Assembly (NCBI RefSeq): GCF_000335475.2
Contig: NZ_ANAH02000071.1
Coordinates: 333,114-397,113 of the forward strand
Reading direction: 5' to 3'
From: Cystobacter fuscus DSM 2262
Lineage (GTDB): Bacteria; Myxococcota; Myxococcia; Myxococcales; Myxococcaceae
DNA length: 64,000 bases
Part shown: piece after piece, positions 57,161-64,000 of the stretch
Layout: every line of letters begins with the position of its first letter
Position numbering within the stretch: the stretch's first letter is position 1
Position numbers and translations under genes: made by a program
Notes under the pieces: model-generated
Databases searched by the model: none
The model's input: the letters and a program-made list of their open reading frames with translations, nothing else
Told to the model about the DNA's origin: nothing

Positions 57161-58228
57161 CTACTCCGGAGTGGGAGCCTTGGATTCGGCCTTCTTGCGG
57201 CCGCGCTTGGTGGGAGGCCTGGCGGCCTTCGGCTCGGGAGCGGGCGGGGCCTCGGGCGGCGCGGAGTCCTCGGCCGAGGAGGCGGAAGGCTCGGCGGTCA
57301 GGGGAGAGGCGGGAGGCTCGGGCTCTGGAGGCGCGGGCGGCGGCGGTGGGACGGGCTCGGCGGACCCGGCCGGGGGTGGGGCGGAGCCGGAGAGCGCCGC
57401 GAGTTCCGCCAGCTCGGCGGCGCTGGGCTCCTCGGAATCCGGCTCGCGGGGAGGAGCCTCGCTGAGCTCGGCGGCGGGCTCCTGGGACTCGGGGACCGTG
57501 AGCTCACCGGACTCCGCGAGCGGCAGTCCGCGTGCGGCGCGCCTGCGCGGCTTGGCGGCGAGGCCGGAGTTCTCGAAGGCGTCGGGGAGGGGCGCGAGGG
57601 CGGCCTCGGCGAGGCAGCGGGCCTGGCGCAGGGCGAGGTCGAGCCGCTTGCCGAGCGCGATGAGCTCGGCGCGCAGGGGAGCGGCCTGCTCGTGGGGAAG
57701 CTGCACGGGGGCGAAGCAGGACTGCCAGTGGGCGTAGGCGGTGGCCACCTGCTCCAGCACGGGGCGCACGAAGGCGAAGTCGTCGCGGGCGAGGATGCGC
57801 GAGACGTAGGAGGACTTCAGCCGGCGCTCGTAGCCCGCGACGAACTCCTGGAGGGCCTCGCGGGAGGCGCGGCGCAGCTGGGGGAACTTGAGGTGGGGGA
57901 AGAGCGCCTCGATGACGGGGGCGCGGCTGCTCGCGCAGAAGGTGATGCCGGCGTGGACCTTCTCCAGGGTGTCGACCCAGGCGTTCTGGAGGGTGTAGGC
58001 GAACTCCTCGCGCACCTCCTCCAGCTCGGGCAGATCGCGCACCTTCTCGAGGACGGCCTGGGCGGGGGCGCGCTCGGTGCGGACGATCTGGAGGGCGGTG
58101 GCGAGCCACTCCTTCTCGCGCTCCAGGCCCGAGCGGCCCGCGAGCAGCTCGTCGGCGGAGGCGAGGCGCGAGTCGAAGGCCTCGGCGAAACGGACGAGAT
58201 CGTAGGCTTCGAGGGTGGACAGCGACAT
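57161..58228 (-). CDS. Hypothetical protein, helical N-terminal domain and Pro/Glu-rich tail
   Basis: The 355-residue cytoplasmic protein has a helical first part (about 1-220: EAYDLVRFAEAFDSRLASADE, REEFAYTLQNAWVDTLEKVH, FVAGYERRLKSSYVSRILARDD). A low-complexity tail of Ala, Pro, Glu and Ser follows from about 240, ending in a basic patch (KRGRKKAESKAP). The tail is probably disordered; the basic end might touch nucleic acid. No family recognised. It is encoded directly upstream of hrpB in the same direction, so they may be co-expressed. Confidence 0.65.
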   Translation of the reverse strand: MSLSTLEAYDLVRFAEAFDSRLASADELLAGRSGLEREKEWLATALQIVRTERAPAQAVLEKVRDLPELEEVREEFAYTLQNAWVDTLEKVHAGITFCASSRAPVIEALFPHLKFPQLRRASREALQEFVAGYERRLKSSYVSRILARDDFAFVRPVLEQVATAYAHWQSCFAPVQLPHEQAAPLRAELIALGKRLDLALRQARCLAEAALAPLPDAFENSGLAAKPRRRAARGLPLAESGELTVPESQEPAAELSEAPPREPDSEEPSAAELAELAALSGSAPPPAGSAEPVPPPPPAPPEPEPPASPLTAEPSASSAEDSAPPEAPPAPEPKAARPPTKRGRKKAESKAPTPE

Positions 58229-58311
58229 GGGAGAGGGGCCTCCAGCGGTACCCGGGCGGGGGGCCGGAGATACCACAGCCGGGGAGAGGGGGTGCCGGAA
58301 GTACCGGGGGC

Positions 58312-59016
58312 TCAGGGGCCGTCGAGCAGGGTGGAGAGGGCTTCGCGCGCGGTGAAATCGGCGTAGGCGTGGTCGGCGCCCGCGGCGAGCAGGTCCTCGG
58401 GGGAGAAGTTGCCGGTGCCCACGCCGATGCAGCGGGCACCAATGCCCTTGGCGGCGTCGACGTCCTTGGGCGTGTCCCCGATGACGACGATCCGGCACTC
58501 CTCGAGGGGGACGCCGAGCCGGGCGGCTCCACTCCGGGCGCCATGCCGGATGAGCTCGACGCGGTTCTCGTGGTCGCAGCCGAAGCCACCGAAGGCGAAG
58601 CGATCATGGATGCCCACGCGGCTGAGCTTGATGCGGGCGCCCTCGCGCACGTTGCCCGTTCCGAGCCCCACGGCGACGCCGGGGCGGGACAGGGCGGCGT
58701 CCACGGCCTCGCGCATGCCGGGGTGGAGGCGGTAGGTGCTGTCATCGACGCGGAGGACCTGCTCGGCGAGGTGCTGGAGATAGGAGTCGATGACGGCGGA
58801 GATGGCCCCGGGGGTGGGCTCCACGCCGATGACGGTGAGCGCCTTGCGGACGATGGCCTGATCCGTCATTCCGGACAGGCTGATGGAGTCACAGGCATCG
58901 CGGCGCTGGTACAGCGCGTGGAAGGCGAGTTCCAGGGAGCGGCGGCCCGAGCCGCCACTGGTGATGAGGGTGCCGTCGATATCGAAGAGGAGCACGGTGG
59001 GGCGCATGGCCTCCAT
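58312..59016 (-). CDS. HAD superfamily hydrolase (phosphoglycolate phosphatase-like)
   Basis: The 234-residue protein has HAD motif I LLFDIDGTLITSGG (nucleophile and acid Asp), a helical cap with SGMTDQAIVRKAL, motif II GLGTGN, motif III around REGARIKLSRVG and motif IV IVVIGDTPKDVDAAKGIGA. This matches subfamily IA phosphatases such as phosphoglycolate phosphatase; the exact substrate is open. The start may be ATG 59016 or ATG 59007; neither has a good ribosome binding site. It lies 83 bases before the hypothetical at 57161-58228. Confidence 0.88.
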   Translation of the reverse strand: MEAMRPTVLLFDIDGTLITSGGSGRRSLELAFHALYQRRDACDSISLSGMTDQAIVRKALTVIGVEPTPGAISAVIDSYLQHLAEQVLRVDDSTYRLHPGMREAVDAALSRPGVAVGLGTGNVREGARIKLSRVGIHDRFAFGGFGCDHENRVELIRHGARSGAARLGVPLEECRIVVIGDTPKDVDAAKGIGARCIGVGTGNFSPEDLLAAGADHAYADFTAREALSTLLDGP

Positions 59017-59221
59017 CTAATGAATGGAGGGGCGCGCGTGAAGCGAGGATCACCTCCAGGTGCGTTGTCGCACAGTCCCGGCGGGAGGGCGCCCGGACGT
59101 CCGGGTGCTTTTCGCGGGGGCCGTGCCGGAGATGGAAACCGGGCGAGAGGCGGGAGGCCTGGACGGACCCGGTGCACTCCGCGTCCCACGCGCGGGGGCA
59201 TGCCGCTATTGTGCGGCGGCC

Positions 59222-59614
59222 ATGGCCGGACGCGTCTTCTTCTTCTTGCAGCACGCCACGTATGAGCCTGCGTTCCAGGCCGCCTCGATGGGAGTCACCG
59301 CGGCGGCCCAGGGGGACGAGGTGTATTTCGTCTTCGCCTTCGACGCCCTGCGCGCGCTGATGAGGGGCCGCTTTGGCCTGCCGCACAGCGAGCGGGAGCA
59401 GGTGGAGAGCGAGCGGGCGGAGCGACTCGGAGTGCCGGTGCCCGAGCGGATGCTCGCGGAGGCGCGCGAGTTGGGCGCTCGCCTGCTGGCGTGTGACACC
59501 ACGGTAAGAATCTGTGGATATACGCCGGAGGAGTTGAGGGGGACGCTGGACGAGGTGATGGAGCTGGCGTCGTTGTGGAAGCTGACGGATGGAGCACGCA
59601 CCCTCACCCTGTAG
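59222..59614 (+). CDS. DsrE-family-like protein
   Basis: The 130-residue product has a DsrE-type fold: RVFFFLQHATYEPAFQAAS near 4, GDEVYFVFAFDALRALMRG near 31, a helix with PERMLAEARELGARLLACDTTVRICGY near 80 (Cys at the end of the strand, as in DsrE2/sulfur relay proteins), and EVMELASLWKL. Family members bind or transfer sulfur or serve as peroxiredoxin-like accessory proteins. It is a single gene upstream of cglB, with a 125-base gap. Confidence 0.75.
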   Translation: MAGRVFFFLQHATYEPAFQAASMGVTAAAQGDEVYFVFAFDALRALMRGRFGLPHSEREQVESERAERLGVPVPERMLAEARELGARLLACDTTVRICGYTPEELRGTLDEVMELASLWKLTDGARTLTL

Positions 59615-59739
59615 GGAGGCGGTGCGTTGAGGCTGGCCGTGCGGACCTGGGAGAGGGTATTGTGGGTCCCATTTCGTGGCCGGACACATTCAGGCGCGGG
59701 GTTCCCTCGCGCCCGCCTTACGAGGAGCGACTTCAACAT

Positions 59740-61002
59740 ATGCGCGCCAAGCTGACCTTTCTGCGAGCGCTGGTGGTGGGCACCCTGAGCGGTGTTCTCA
59801 CCTCGGCTTGCCAGACCTATGACTTCGAGCCGGTGGAGCCGCTCGCCATTTCGCAGACGACGGAGACGCGGACCATCGAGGCGCGGGCGCTCAAGCCCAA
59901 CCTGATGCTGCTGGTGGACACGTCCGGCTCCATGACCGCACCGGTGAACCCCACCCTGCCGGCGTGCAGGGTCAACGGCACGGTATGTGGCTCCACGGCC
60001 AATCCCTGCGACGTCACCAAGTGCCCCACGCGCTGGAGCGATCTGCAGGACGCGATGTCGTCCTTCCTCGATGAGAGCGGGACCATTGCCCGCATCGGCC
60101 TCGCCACCTATCCGGAAGGGGATAGCTGTGGGGCCTCGTCCGGCATCAGTGTCCCCTTGCCGGAGGACGAGAAGGAAGACGACGCCACGCTGAAGGAAAA
60201 TGCCCGCAAGGTGAAGGCCTCGCTGCTGGCCATCAAGAACTCCGGGCCCGCGGGCTCGCTCGTGCCGCAGGGAGGCACGCCCACCAGCAGCAGCTTGGCG
60301 TACGTGGGGAGCCGTCCCGAACTCCGGAAGGATAATCGCGCCGATTTCGTGGTGCTTCTCACGGACGGTCTGCCCAACTGCAACGAGAACTATCCGACCC
60401 CCGGCCCATCCCAGGACTGCTTCTGCATCCTGTCGAGCTGCGCCCCCGAGTCGGGTACGGAACGCATTGGCTGCCTCGACACGAATGCCTCCGTGGCTGC
60501 GGTGAAAGCGCTGCGCAACAGTGACGAAAAACTGGACATCCAGACGATCGTCATCGGCTTCGGCACGGACTTCAAGGCCAACACCGAGGCGGGAATTCGG
60601 GGCGCGGCGACGCTCCAGGGCATGGGCGTGGAGGGTGGATTCGAGCGCAAGTGCTCGACGAACGCGGATTGCGGCACGGACGACACCTGCACCGCCGGCA
60701 AGTGCAAGCGCAGCTTCTTCGAGGCGGAGAACAAGACGCAGCTGTCGCAGGCGCTCCGGGCGATCGCCGAGGAAGTCATCGCCGAGGCACCGTGCGAGCT
60801 GCGCATCGATCCCGCCGAGCGGCCCACCTCCGAGGAACTGATGGTGGTCTACCTCAACGGAGAGCGGCTGTCGCCCGGGCCGGATACGTGGGTGATGAAG
60901 GAGCCGGGCATCGTGTTCCAGGGCTCCACGTGCGATCGCATCGAGGCGTCCTCTCCGTCGGCGCCCGCGAAAATCGAGGTTCGCGCCGTCCAGAGGAGGT
61001 AG
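59740..61002 (+). CDS. cglB: VWA-domain lipoprotein, adventurous gliding motility protein CglB
   Basis: The 420-residue protein has a lipoprotein signal (LVVGTLSGVLTSAC, lipid Cys24) and a von Willebrand A domain with the metal-ion site LMLLVDTSGSM (Asp60, Ser62, Ser64), VVLLTDGLPNC and IQTIVIGFGTDF. It has about 17 cysteines and an EGF-like knot (CSTNADCGTDDTCTAGKC). Length, cysteine richness, lipobox and the VWA site agree with CglB of Myxococcus xanthus (about 416 residues), the outer-membrane adhesin of the gliding motor's focal adhesions. That identification rests on memory. ATG 59740 has GAGGAG 12 bases upstream. In M. xanthus cglB also lies not far from a tRNA-tuf region, which supports the call. 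Confidence 0.82.
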   Translation: MRAKLTFLRALVVGTLSGVLTSACQTYDFEPVEPLAISQTTETRTIEARALKPNLMLLVDTSGSMTAPVNPTLPACRVNGTVCGSTANPCDVTKCPTRWSDLQDAMSSFLDESGTIARIGLATYPEGDSCGASSGISVPLPEDEKEDDATLKENARKVKASLLAIKNSGPAGSLVPQGGTPTSSSLAYVGSRPELRKDNRADFVVLLTDGLPNCNENYPTPGPSQDCFCILSSCAPESGTERIGCLDTNASVAAVKALRNSDEKLDIQTIVIGFGTDFKANTEAGIRGAATLQGMGVEGGFERKCSTNADCGTDDTCTAGKCKRSFFEAENKTQLSQALRAIAEEVIAEAPCELRIDPAERPTSEELMVVYLNGERLSPGPDTWVMKEPGIVFQGSTCDRIEASSPSAPAKIEVRAVQRR

Positions 61003-61040
61003 TTCCCAGGGGTGGCTTTACGTGGTGAGGGGGTGGGGCT

Positions 61041-62024
61041 ATGTCTGCGCCGCCTCCGGCCCGGCCCCCCATGAAGATCACCGTCCTCTCGCGCTCCGCC
61101 TCCATTTCATCCACCAAGCGTCTGGTCGAGGCCGGACGCGCGAGAGGGCATCAGGTGCGTGTGCTCAACCCGGTGCGGGTGGAGATGCACCTGGATGGGC
61201 GGCGCGCCAACCTGTACTACCGGCGCCGCAAGCTGTCGCCCTGCGACGTGGTGATTCCGCGCATCGCGCAGTCCATCAACAACTACGGCCTGGCGGTGGT
61301 GAACCAGTTCGCGATGGGCCGGGTTCCGCTGGTGAACACGGCGCGCGCCATCTCCGAGTCGCGCAACAAGATGCGCTCGCTGCAGTTGCTGTCGGCCCAC
61401 GGCATCGACATCCCGGCGACGGTGATGGCGCGGGACGCGGCGGACCTGAAGGCCATGGTGGGGCTGGTGGGGGGCGTGCCGGTCCTGGTGAAGTTGCTGC
61501 AGGGCCAGGAGAAGCGCGGGGTGATGGTGTGCGAGAGCCTCCAGTCCCTGGAAGCCGCGCTCGAGGCCATCCTGGGCCTGGGACACAACCTCATCGTGCA
61601 GCAGTACGTGCAGCACTCGGGCAAGGACGTGCGGGTGCTGGTGGTGGGCGGGCGGGCGGTGGCGGCGGTGCGGCGCCGGCCACGGGTGGGGCGGCTGTCC
61701 TACACGCTCAACCGGGGCGCGCGGCTGGAGGCGCTGCAATTGACCGAGTCCCAGCGGGTGGCGGCGGAGCGGACGGCCATGCTGGTGGGGCTGGAGGTCG
61801 CGGCGGTGGATCTGCTCGACGTGCCAGAGGGTCCCCCCAAGGTGTTCGAGGTCAACAGCTCGCCGGCCCTCGCGGAGATGGAGTCGGCCACGGGGCAGGA
61901 CCTGGCCCGCGTCATCATCGAGCGCGCCGAGCAACTGGCGGCGGGGAGCTCCGGGGTGGAGTCCTCCGAGGCGTGGCCGACGGCCGTGCCGCGGCGCAAG
62001 CGGGCATCCAAGGCCGAGGGTTGA
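61041..62024 (+). CDS. RimK-family ATP-grasp ligase
   Basis: The 327-residue product matches RimK-type alpha-L-glutamate ligases: an N-terminal domain (ITVLSRSASISSTKRLVEAG, CDVVIPRIAQSINNYGLAVVNQF), then the ATP-grasp (RNKMRSLQLLSAHGIDIPATV, VLVKLLQGQEKRGVMVCES, QQYVQHSGKDVRVLVVGGRAVAAVRR, FEVNSSPAL for metal). RimK adds glutamates to ribosomal protein S6; other members ligate amino acids to small molecules. The C-terminal tail is basic (RRKRASKAEG). It starts 38 bases after cglB, with a G-rich site, so it may be in the same transcript. A link to gliding is not implied by the sequence. Confidence 0.87.
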   Translation: MSAPPPARPPMKITVLSRSASISSTKRLVEAGRARGHQVRVLNPVRVEMHLDGRRANLYYRRRKLSPCDVVIPRIAQSINNYGLAVVNQFAMGRVPLVNTARAISESRNKMRSLQLLSAHGIDIPATVMARDAADLKAMVGLVGGVPVLVKLLQGQEKRGVMVCESLQSLEAALEAILGLGHNLIVQQYVQHSGKDVRVLVVGGRAVAAVRRRPRVGRLSYTLNRGARLEALQLTESQRVAAERTAMLVGLEVAAVDLLDVPEGPPKVFEVNSSPALAEMESATGQDLARVIIERAEQLAAGSSGVESSEAWPTAVPRRKRASKAEG

Positions 62025-62099
62025 GCCGTAAAGAGGCCTGCGAGCGGGGGAGGGTGGGTGATATAGGGGCGGGCGCTGGACAGCCCAGGAGACCGCGCC

Positions 62100-62549
62100 A
62101 TGCCGCACATCCGACCCCTCTGCACCCTGGCCGCCGCAGTGGTGGCCCTTGCCTGCACCCAGGGCCACGCCGAAGGCCCCGTGGATCCCGCCACGCTCTA
62201 CGAGGTGAGCACCGCGGGCTCGTCCACGCAGCTCAAGACGGGCGGGCAGGGCACGTTCGTGCTGACCATCAAGAGCAAGCCGGGCGCGCATGTGTCCGAC
62301 GAGGCGCCGCTGAAGCTGGAGCTCGAGGGGGCGCAACTCTCCTTCCCCCAGAAGACGCTCGCGTTGAAGGACTCGGTGGCGAAGAAGGCCGAGGGGCAGG
62401 CCTTCGTGGATCCCCGCTTCGAGGTGCCGTTCTCGGCGACGGCCGCCGGCAAGGGCACGGTGGAGGCGAAGCTCACCTTCTTCATCTGCACGGAGCAGTT
62501 GTGTGCCCGGCAGAAGAAGACGTTCTCCGTGCCCGTCGAGGTTCTCTAG
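62100..62549 (+). CDS. Secreted hypothetical protein with DsbD-like C-terminal motif
   Basis: The 149-residue product has a signal with a possible lipobox (AAAVVALACTQGHA). The mature beta-rich domain (FVLTIKSKPGAHVSDEAPLKL, FVDPRFEVPFSATAAGKGTVE) ends in LTFFICTEQLCARQKKTFSVPVEVL. The end motif with two cysteines five residues apart (CTEQLC) resembles the N-terminal domain of DsbD-type thiol-disulfide proteins; whether it is redox-active is unknown. The neighbour rlmB begins four bases after its stop. Confidence 0.7.
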   Translation: MPHIRPLCTLAAAVVALACTQGHAEGPVDPATLYEVSTAGSSTQLKTGGQGTFVLTIKSKPGAHVSDEAPLKLELEGAQLSFPQKTLALKDSVAKKAEGQAFVDPRFEVPFSATAAGKGTVEAKLTFFICTEQLCARQKKTFSVPVEVL

Positions 62550-62552
62550 CCC

Positions 62553-63374
62553 GTGGTGCGCCAGCGTCCTTCGTCGAGGGGAAGTGAGCGGGGAGCAGAG
62601 CGCGAGCGCGCCGAGCAGCGCTACGTCTACGGGGTGAATCCGGTCCTCGAGTCGCTCCGTGCTCATGCCCAGAGGGTGGAGCGGCTCTTCATCACCGAGG
62701 GACAGCTGGCGGCGAAGGCCGCGGCGGAGATTCTCAGCCGCGCCAGGGAGGCGGGGCTCCGGGTGGAGCGGGTGCCGCGCGAGCGCCTGGCGGCGATGGC
62801 CGAGGGCGGCGTGCACCAGGGCGTGGTGGCCGAACTGAGGGGGTTCGAGTACGCGGAGTTCTCCGACCTGCTCGAGTCGGCCGCGCAGAGCGAGCAACCC
62901 CCCTTGTGGGTGGTGTTGGACGGCATCCAGGATCCACACAACTTCGGGGCCATCATCCGCTCGGCGCATGCGCTGGGGGCTCATGGCGTGGTCATCGCGA
63001 AGGACCGGGCGGTGCCCGTGACGGGCGTGGTGGCCAAGGCGTCCGCGGGGGCGGTGGAGCATTGCCCCATCGCGCGGGTGGTCAACCTGTCGCGCGCCCT
63101 GGAGGAGTTGAAGGAGGCGGGCGTGTGGATCGCCGCGGCGGACCCCCACTCGAAGGTCCCCTTGTGGAGCGCGCGTCTGGATGGGCCCCTGGCGGTCGTG
63201 GTGGGGGCCGAGGGGGCGGGAGTGCGCCCCGGCGTCCTGGAGCACTGCGACTTCCGCCTGCAGATTCCGATGCTGGGCCAGGTGGGCTCGCTGAATGCGT
63301 CGGTTTCGGCGGCGATTCTGCTATACGAGGCCGCCCGGCAGCGGGGCAGCGCGCGTCCGGGTGCCACGAAGTGA
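62553..63374 (+). CDS. rlmB: 23S rRNA (guanosine-2'-O-)-methyltransferase of the RlmB type
   Basis: The 273-residue SpoU/TrmH-family enzyme starts at GTG 62553 with a basic leader, then the substrate-binding domain YVYGVNPVLESLRAHAQRV and the knot domain: VVLDGIQDPHNFGAIIRSAHALGAHGVVI near 115 (motif 1), ASAGAVEHCPIARVVN, VVVGAEGAGVRPGVLEHCDF (motif 2) and QIPMLGQVGSLNASVSAAILLYEA (motif 3). It methylates the ribose of a guanosine in the peptidyl-transferase loop of 23S rRNA. It lies four bases after the previous gene. A tRNA-tuf unit follows with its own promoter. Confidence 0.93.
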   Translation: MVRQRPSSRGSERGAERERAEQRYVYGVNPVLESLRAHAQRVERLFITEGQLAAKAAAEILSRAREAGLRVERVPRERLAAMAEGGVHQGVVAELRGFEYAEFSDLLESAAQSEQPPLWVVLDGIQDPHNFGAIIRSAHALGAHGVVIAKDRAVPVTGVVAKASAGAVEHCPIARVVNLSRALEELKEAGVWIAAADPHSKVPLWSARLDGPLAVVVGAEGAGVRPGVLEHCDFRLQIPMLGQVGSLNASVSAAILLYEAARQRGSARPGATK

Positions 63375-63393
63375 ACCCCCTGGCGCAAACTGC

Positions 63394-63422
63394 TTGACTT
63401 GGATGACGGGGGCCTCTACAAG
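63394..63422 (+). promoter_or_regulatory. Promoter of the tRNA-tuf operon
   Basis: TTGACT (63394-63399) and TACAAG (63417-63422) are spaced by 17 bases. The bases after the -10 box are GGCGCCCC, a GC-rich discriminator as found in promoters under stringent control. The next gene is tRNA-Thr at 63503. Confidence 0.65.
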
Positions 63423-63502
63423 GGCGCCCCTCGACGGGGACGGCAGGTGGCTCCCCGGCGAAGGGACGGGCGGGTCGGGGAAGCAGCCGGGCAGTGCAGG
63501 AT

Positions 63503-63575
63503 GCCGGTGTAGCTCAGTCGGTAGAGCAACTGATTTGTAATCAGTAGGTCGCGGGTTCAAATCCCGCCGCCGGCC
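63503..63575 (+). tRNA. tRNA-Thr (anticodon TGT)
   Basis: Acceptor GCCGGTG pairs with CGCCGGC at 63568-63574. The anticodon stem-loop CTGATTTGTAATCAG gives anticodon TGT. The T-arm is GCGGGTTCAAATCCCGC. CCA is not encoded. First tRNA of the operon. Confidence 0.95.
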
Positions 63576-63661
63576 AGGTGATGAGGGCCGCGGGTGAGGG
63601 CCCGGAAGCGAAGAAAGCAGTAGGAAGAAACAGTGGTTGTGCGGTAGTTGAAGAGCGGTAC

Positions 63662-63744
63662 GGAGGGGTACCCAAGCGGCCAAAGGGAGCAGACTGTAAA
63701 TCTGCCGGTTCACGCCTTCGTTGGTTCGAATCCAACCCCCTCCA
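63662..63744 (+). tRNA. tRNA-Tyr (anticodon GTA)
   Basis: Acceptor GGAGGGG pairs with CCCCTCC (63737-63743), discriminator A. The anticodon loop ACTGTAAAT gives GTA. The long variable arm typical of bacterial tyrosine tRNAs makes it 83 bases. CCA is not encoded. Confidence 0.95.
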
Positions 63745-63751
63745 TCAGAAT

Positions 63752-63828
<77 letters not shown>

Positions 63829-63850
63829 GTTGTTGCAGTCGCAAATACAA

Positions 63851-63926
63851 GCCCTGATAGCTCAGTTGGCAGAGCGCATCCTTGGTAAGGATGAGGTCAC
63901 CAGTTCAATCCTGGTTCAGGGCTCCA
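63851..63926 (+). tRNA. tRNA-Thr (anticodon GGT)
   Basis: Acceptor GCCCTGA pairs with TCAGGGC (63916-63922), discriminator T, and CCA is encoded (63924-63926). The anticodon stem-loop CATCCTTGGTAAGGATG gives GGT. It ends 16 bases before the tuf start codon. Confidence 0.95.
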
Positions 63927-63942
63927 TTTTTCGAGGTGCGTT

Positions 63943-64000
63943 ATGTCCAAGGAAAAGTTCGACAGAAGCTTGCCGCACGTCAACATCGGCACCATCGGCC
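63943..64000 (+). CDS. tuf: Elongation factor Tu, 5' end only
   Basis: From ATG 63943 the frame reads MSKEKFDRSLPHVNIGTIG and leaves the window. This is the start of bacterial EF-Tu, just ahead of its GTP-binding loop. GAGG lies upstream. EF-Tu brings aminoacyl-tRNA to the ribosome. The four tRNA genes upstream are very likely on the same transcript and must be cut out of it. Confidence 0.95.
   Translation, partial: MSKEKFDRSLPHVNIGTIG

Overview
The window reads as chromosome of a high-GC deltaproteobacterium of the order Myxococcales, most likely in the Cystobacter/Archangium/Myxococcus group. The evidence is dense GC-rich coding with strong third-position GC, an adventurous-gliding lipoprotein (CglB-type, 59740-61002), many sensor kinases, a SpoIID-type lytic transglycosylase, a TonB-family energy transducer, and several conserved proteins of the myxobacterial type. 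This is inference from gene content; no database was searched.

Left third (1-13.3 kb), accessory. A truncated ABC solute-binding protein and a hybrid sensor kinase come first. A three-gene cluster follows (7297 down to 3686) with a PL11 rhamnogalacturonan lyase carrying a CBM35-like domain. None of its three starts has a Shine-Dalgarno sequence, and its style recalls Verrucomicrobia, so it may have been acquired. Next come a frameshifted two-repeat lipoprotein, a large secreted glycosidase with a ricin-type lectin, and a secreted SGNH esterase with a ricin lectin. Together these suggest plant polysaccharide attack.

13.3-18.4 kb, a small lipid-modification island: a hotdog thioesterase and an alpha/beta hydrolase on the plus strand converge on a minus-strand operon of acyl carrier protein, cyclopropane-synthase-like methyltransferase, ferritin-like acyl-ACP desaturase and fatty-acyl-AMP ligase. 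The set forms a plausible self-contained route for loading, desaturating and methylating a fatty acid on a dedicated carrier. It is the best candidate here for an uncharacterised system.

18.6-22.3 kb, mixed: a YkgJ-type cysteine-cluster protein, a membrane protein, a sensor kinase broken by at least three frame disruptions, and a DjlA-like J-domain protein.

22.3-37.3 kb, a one-carbon and methionine neighbourhood: folD, an ADP-ribosylglycohydrolase, metF, the gcvT-gcvH-gcvP operon, and a methionine synthase split into two genes. The split synthase is co-transcribed with an ArsR-methyltransferase fusion whose promoter contains a perfect palindrome over the -10 box. This looks like an autoregulated methionine module.

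37.4-59.6 kb, housekeeping with conserved hypotheticals: cation diffusion facilitator, TonB-like protein, SpoIID protein, glutathione-transferase-like protein, molybdopterin oxidoreductase, purL, tRNA-Cys, rhodanese, asd, fdxA, GNAT, hrpB, HAD phosphatase and a DsrE-like protein.

59.7-64 kb: cglB, a RimK-like ATP-grasp protein, a small secreted protein, rlmB, then tRNA-Thr, tRNA-Tyr, tRNA-Gly and tRNA-Thr running into tuf. This is the same tRNA order found before tufB in enterobacteria. The window ends 58 bases into tuf.
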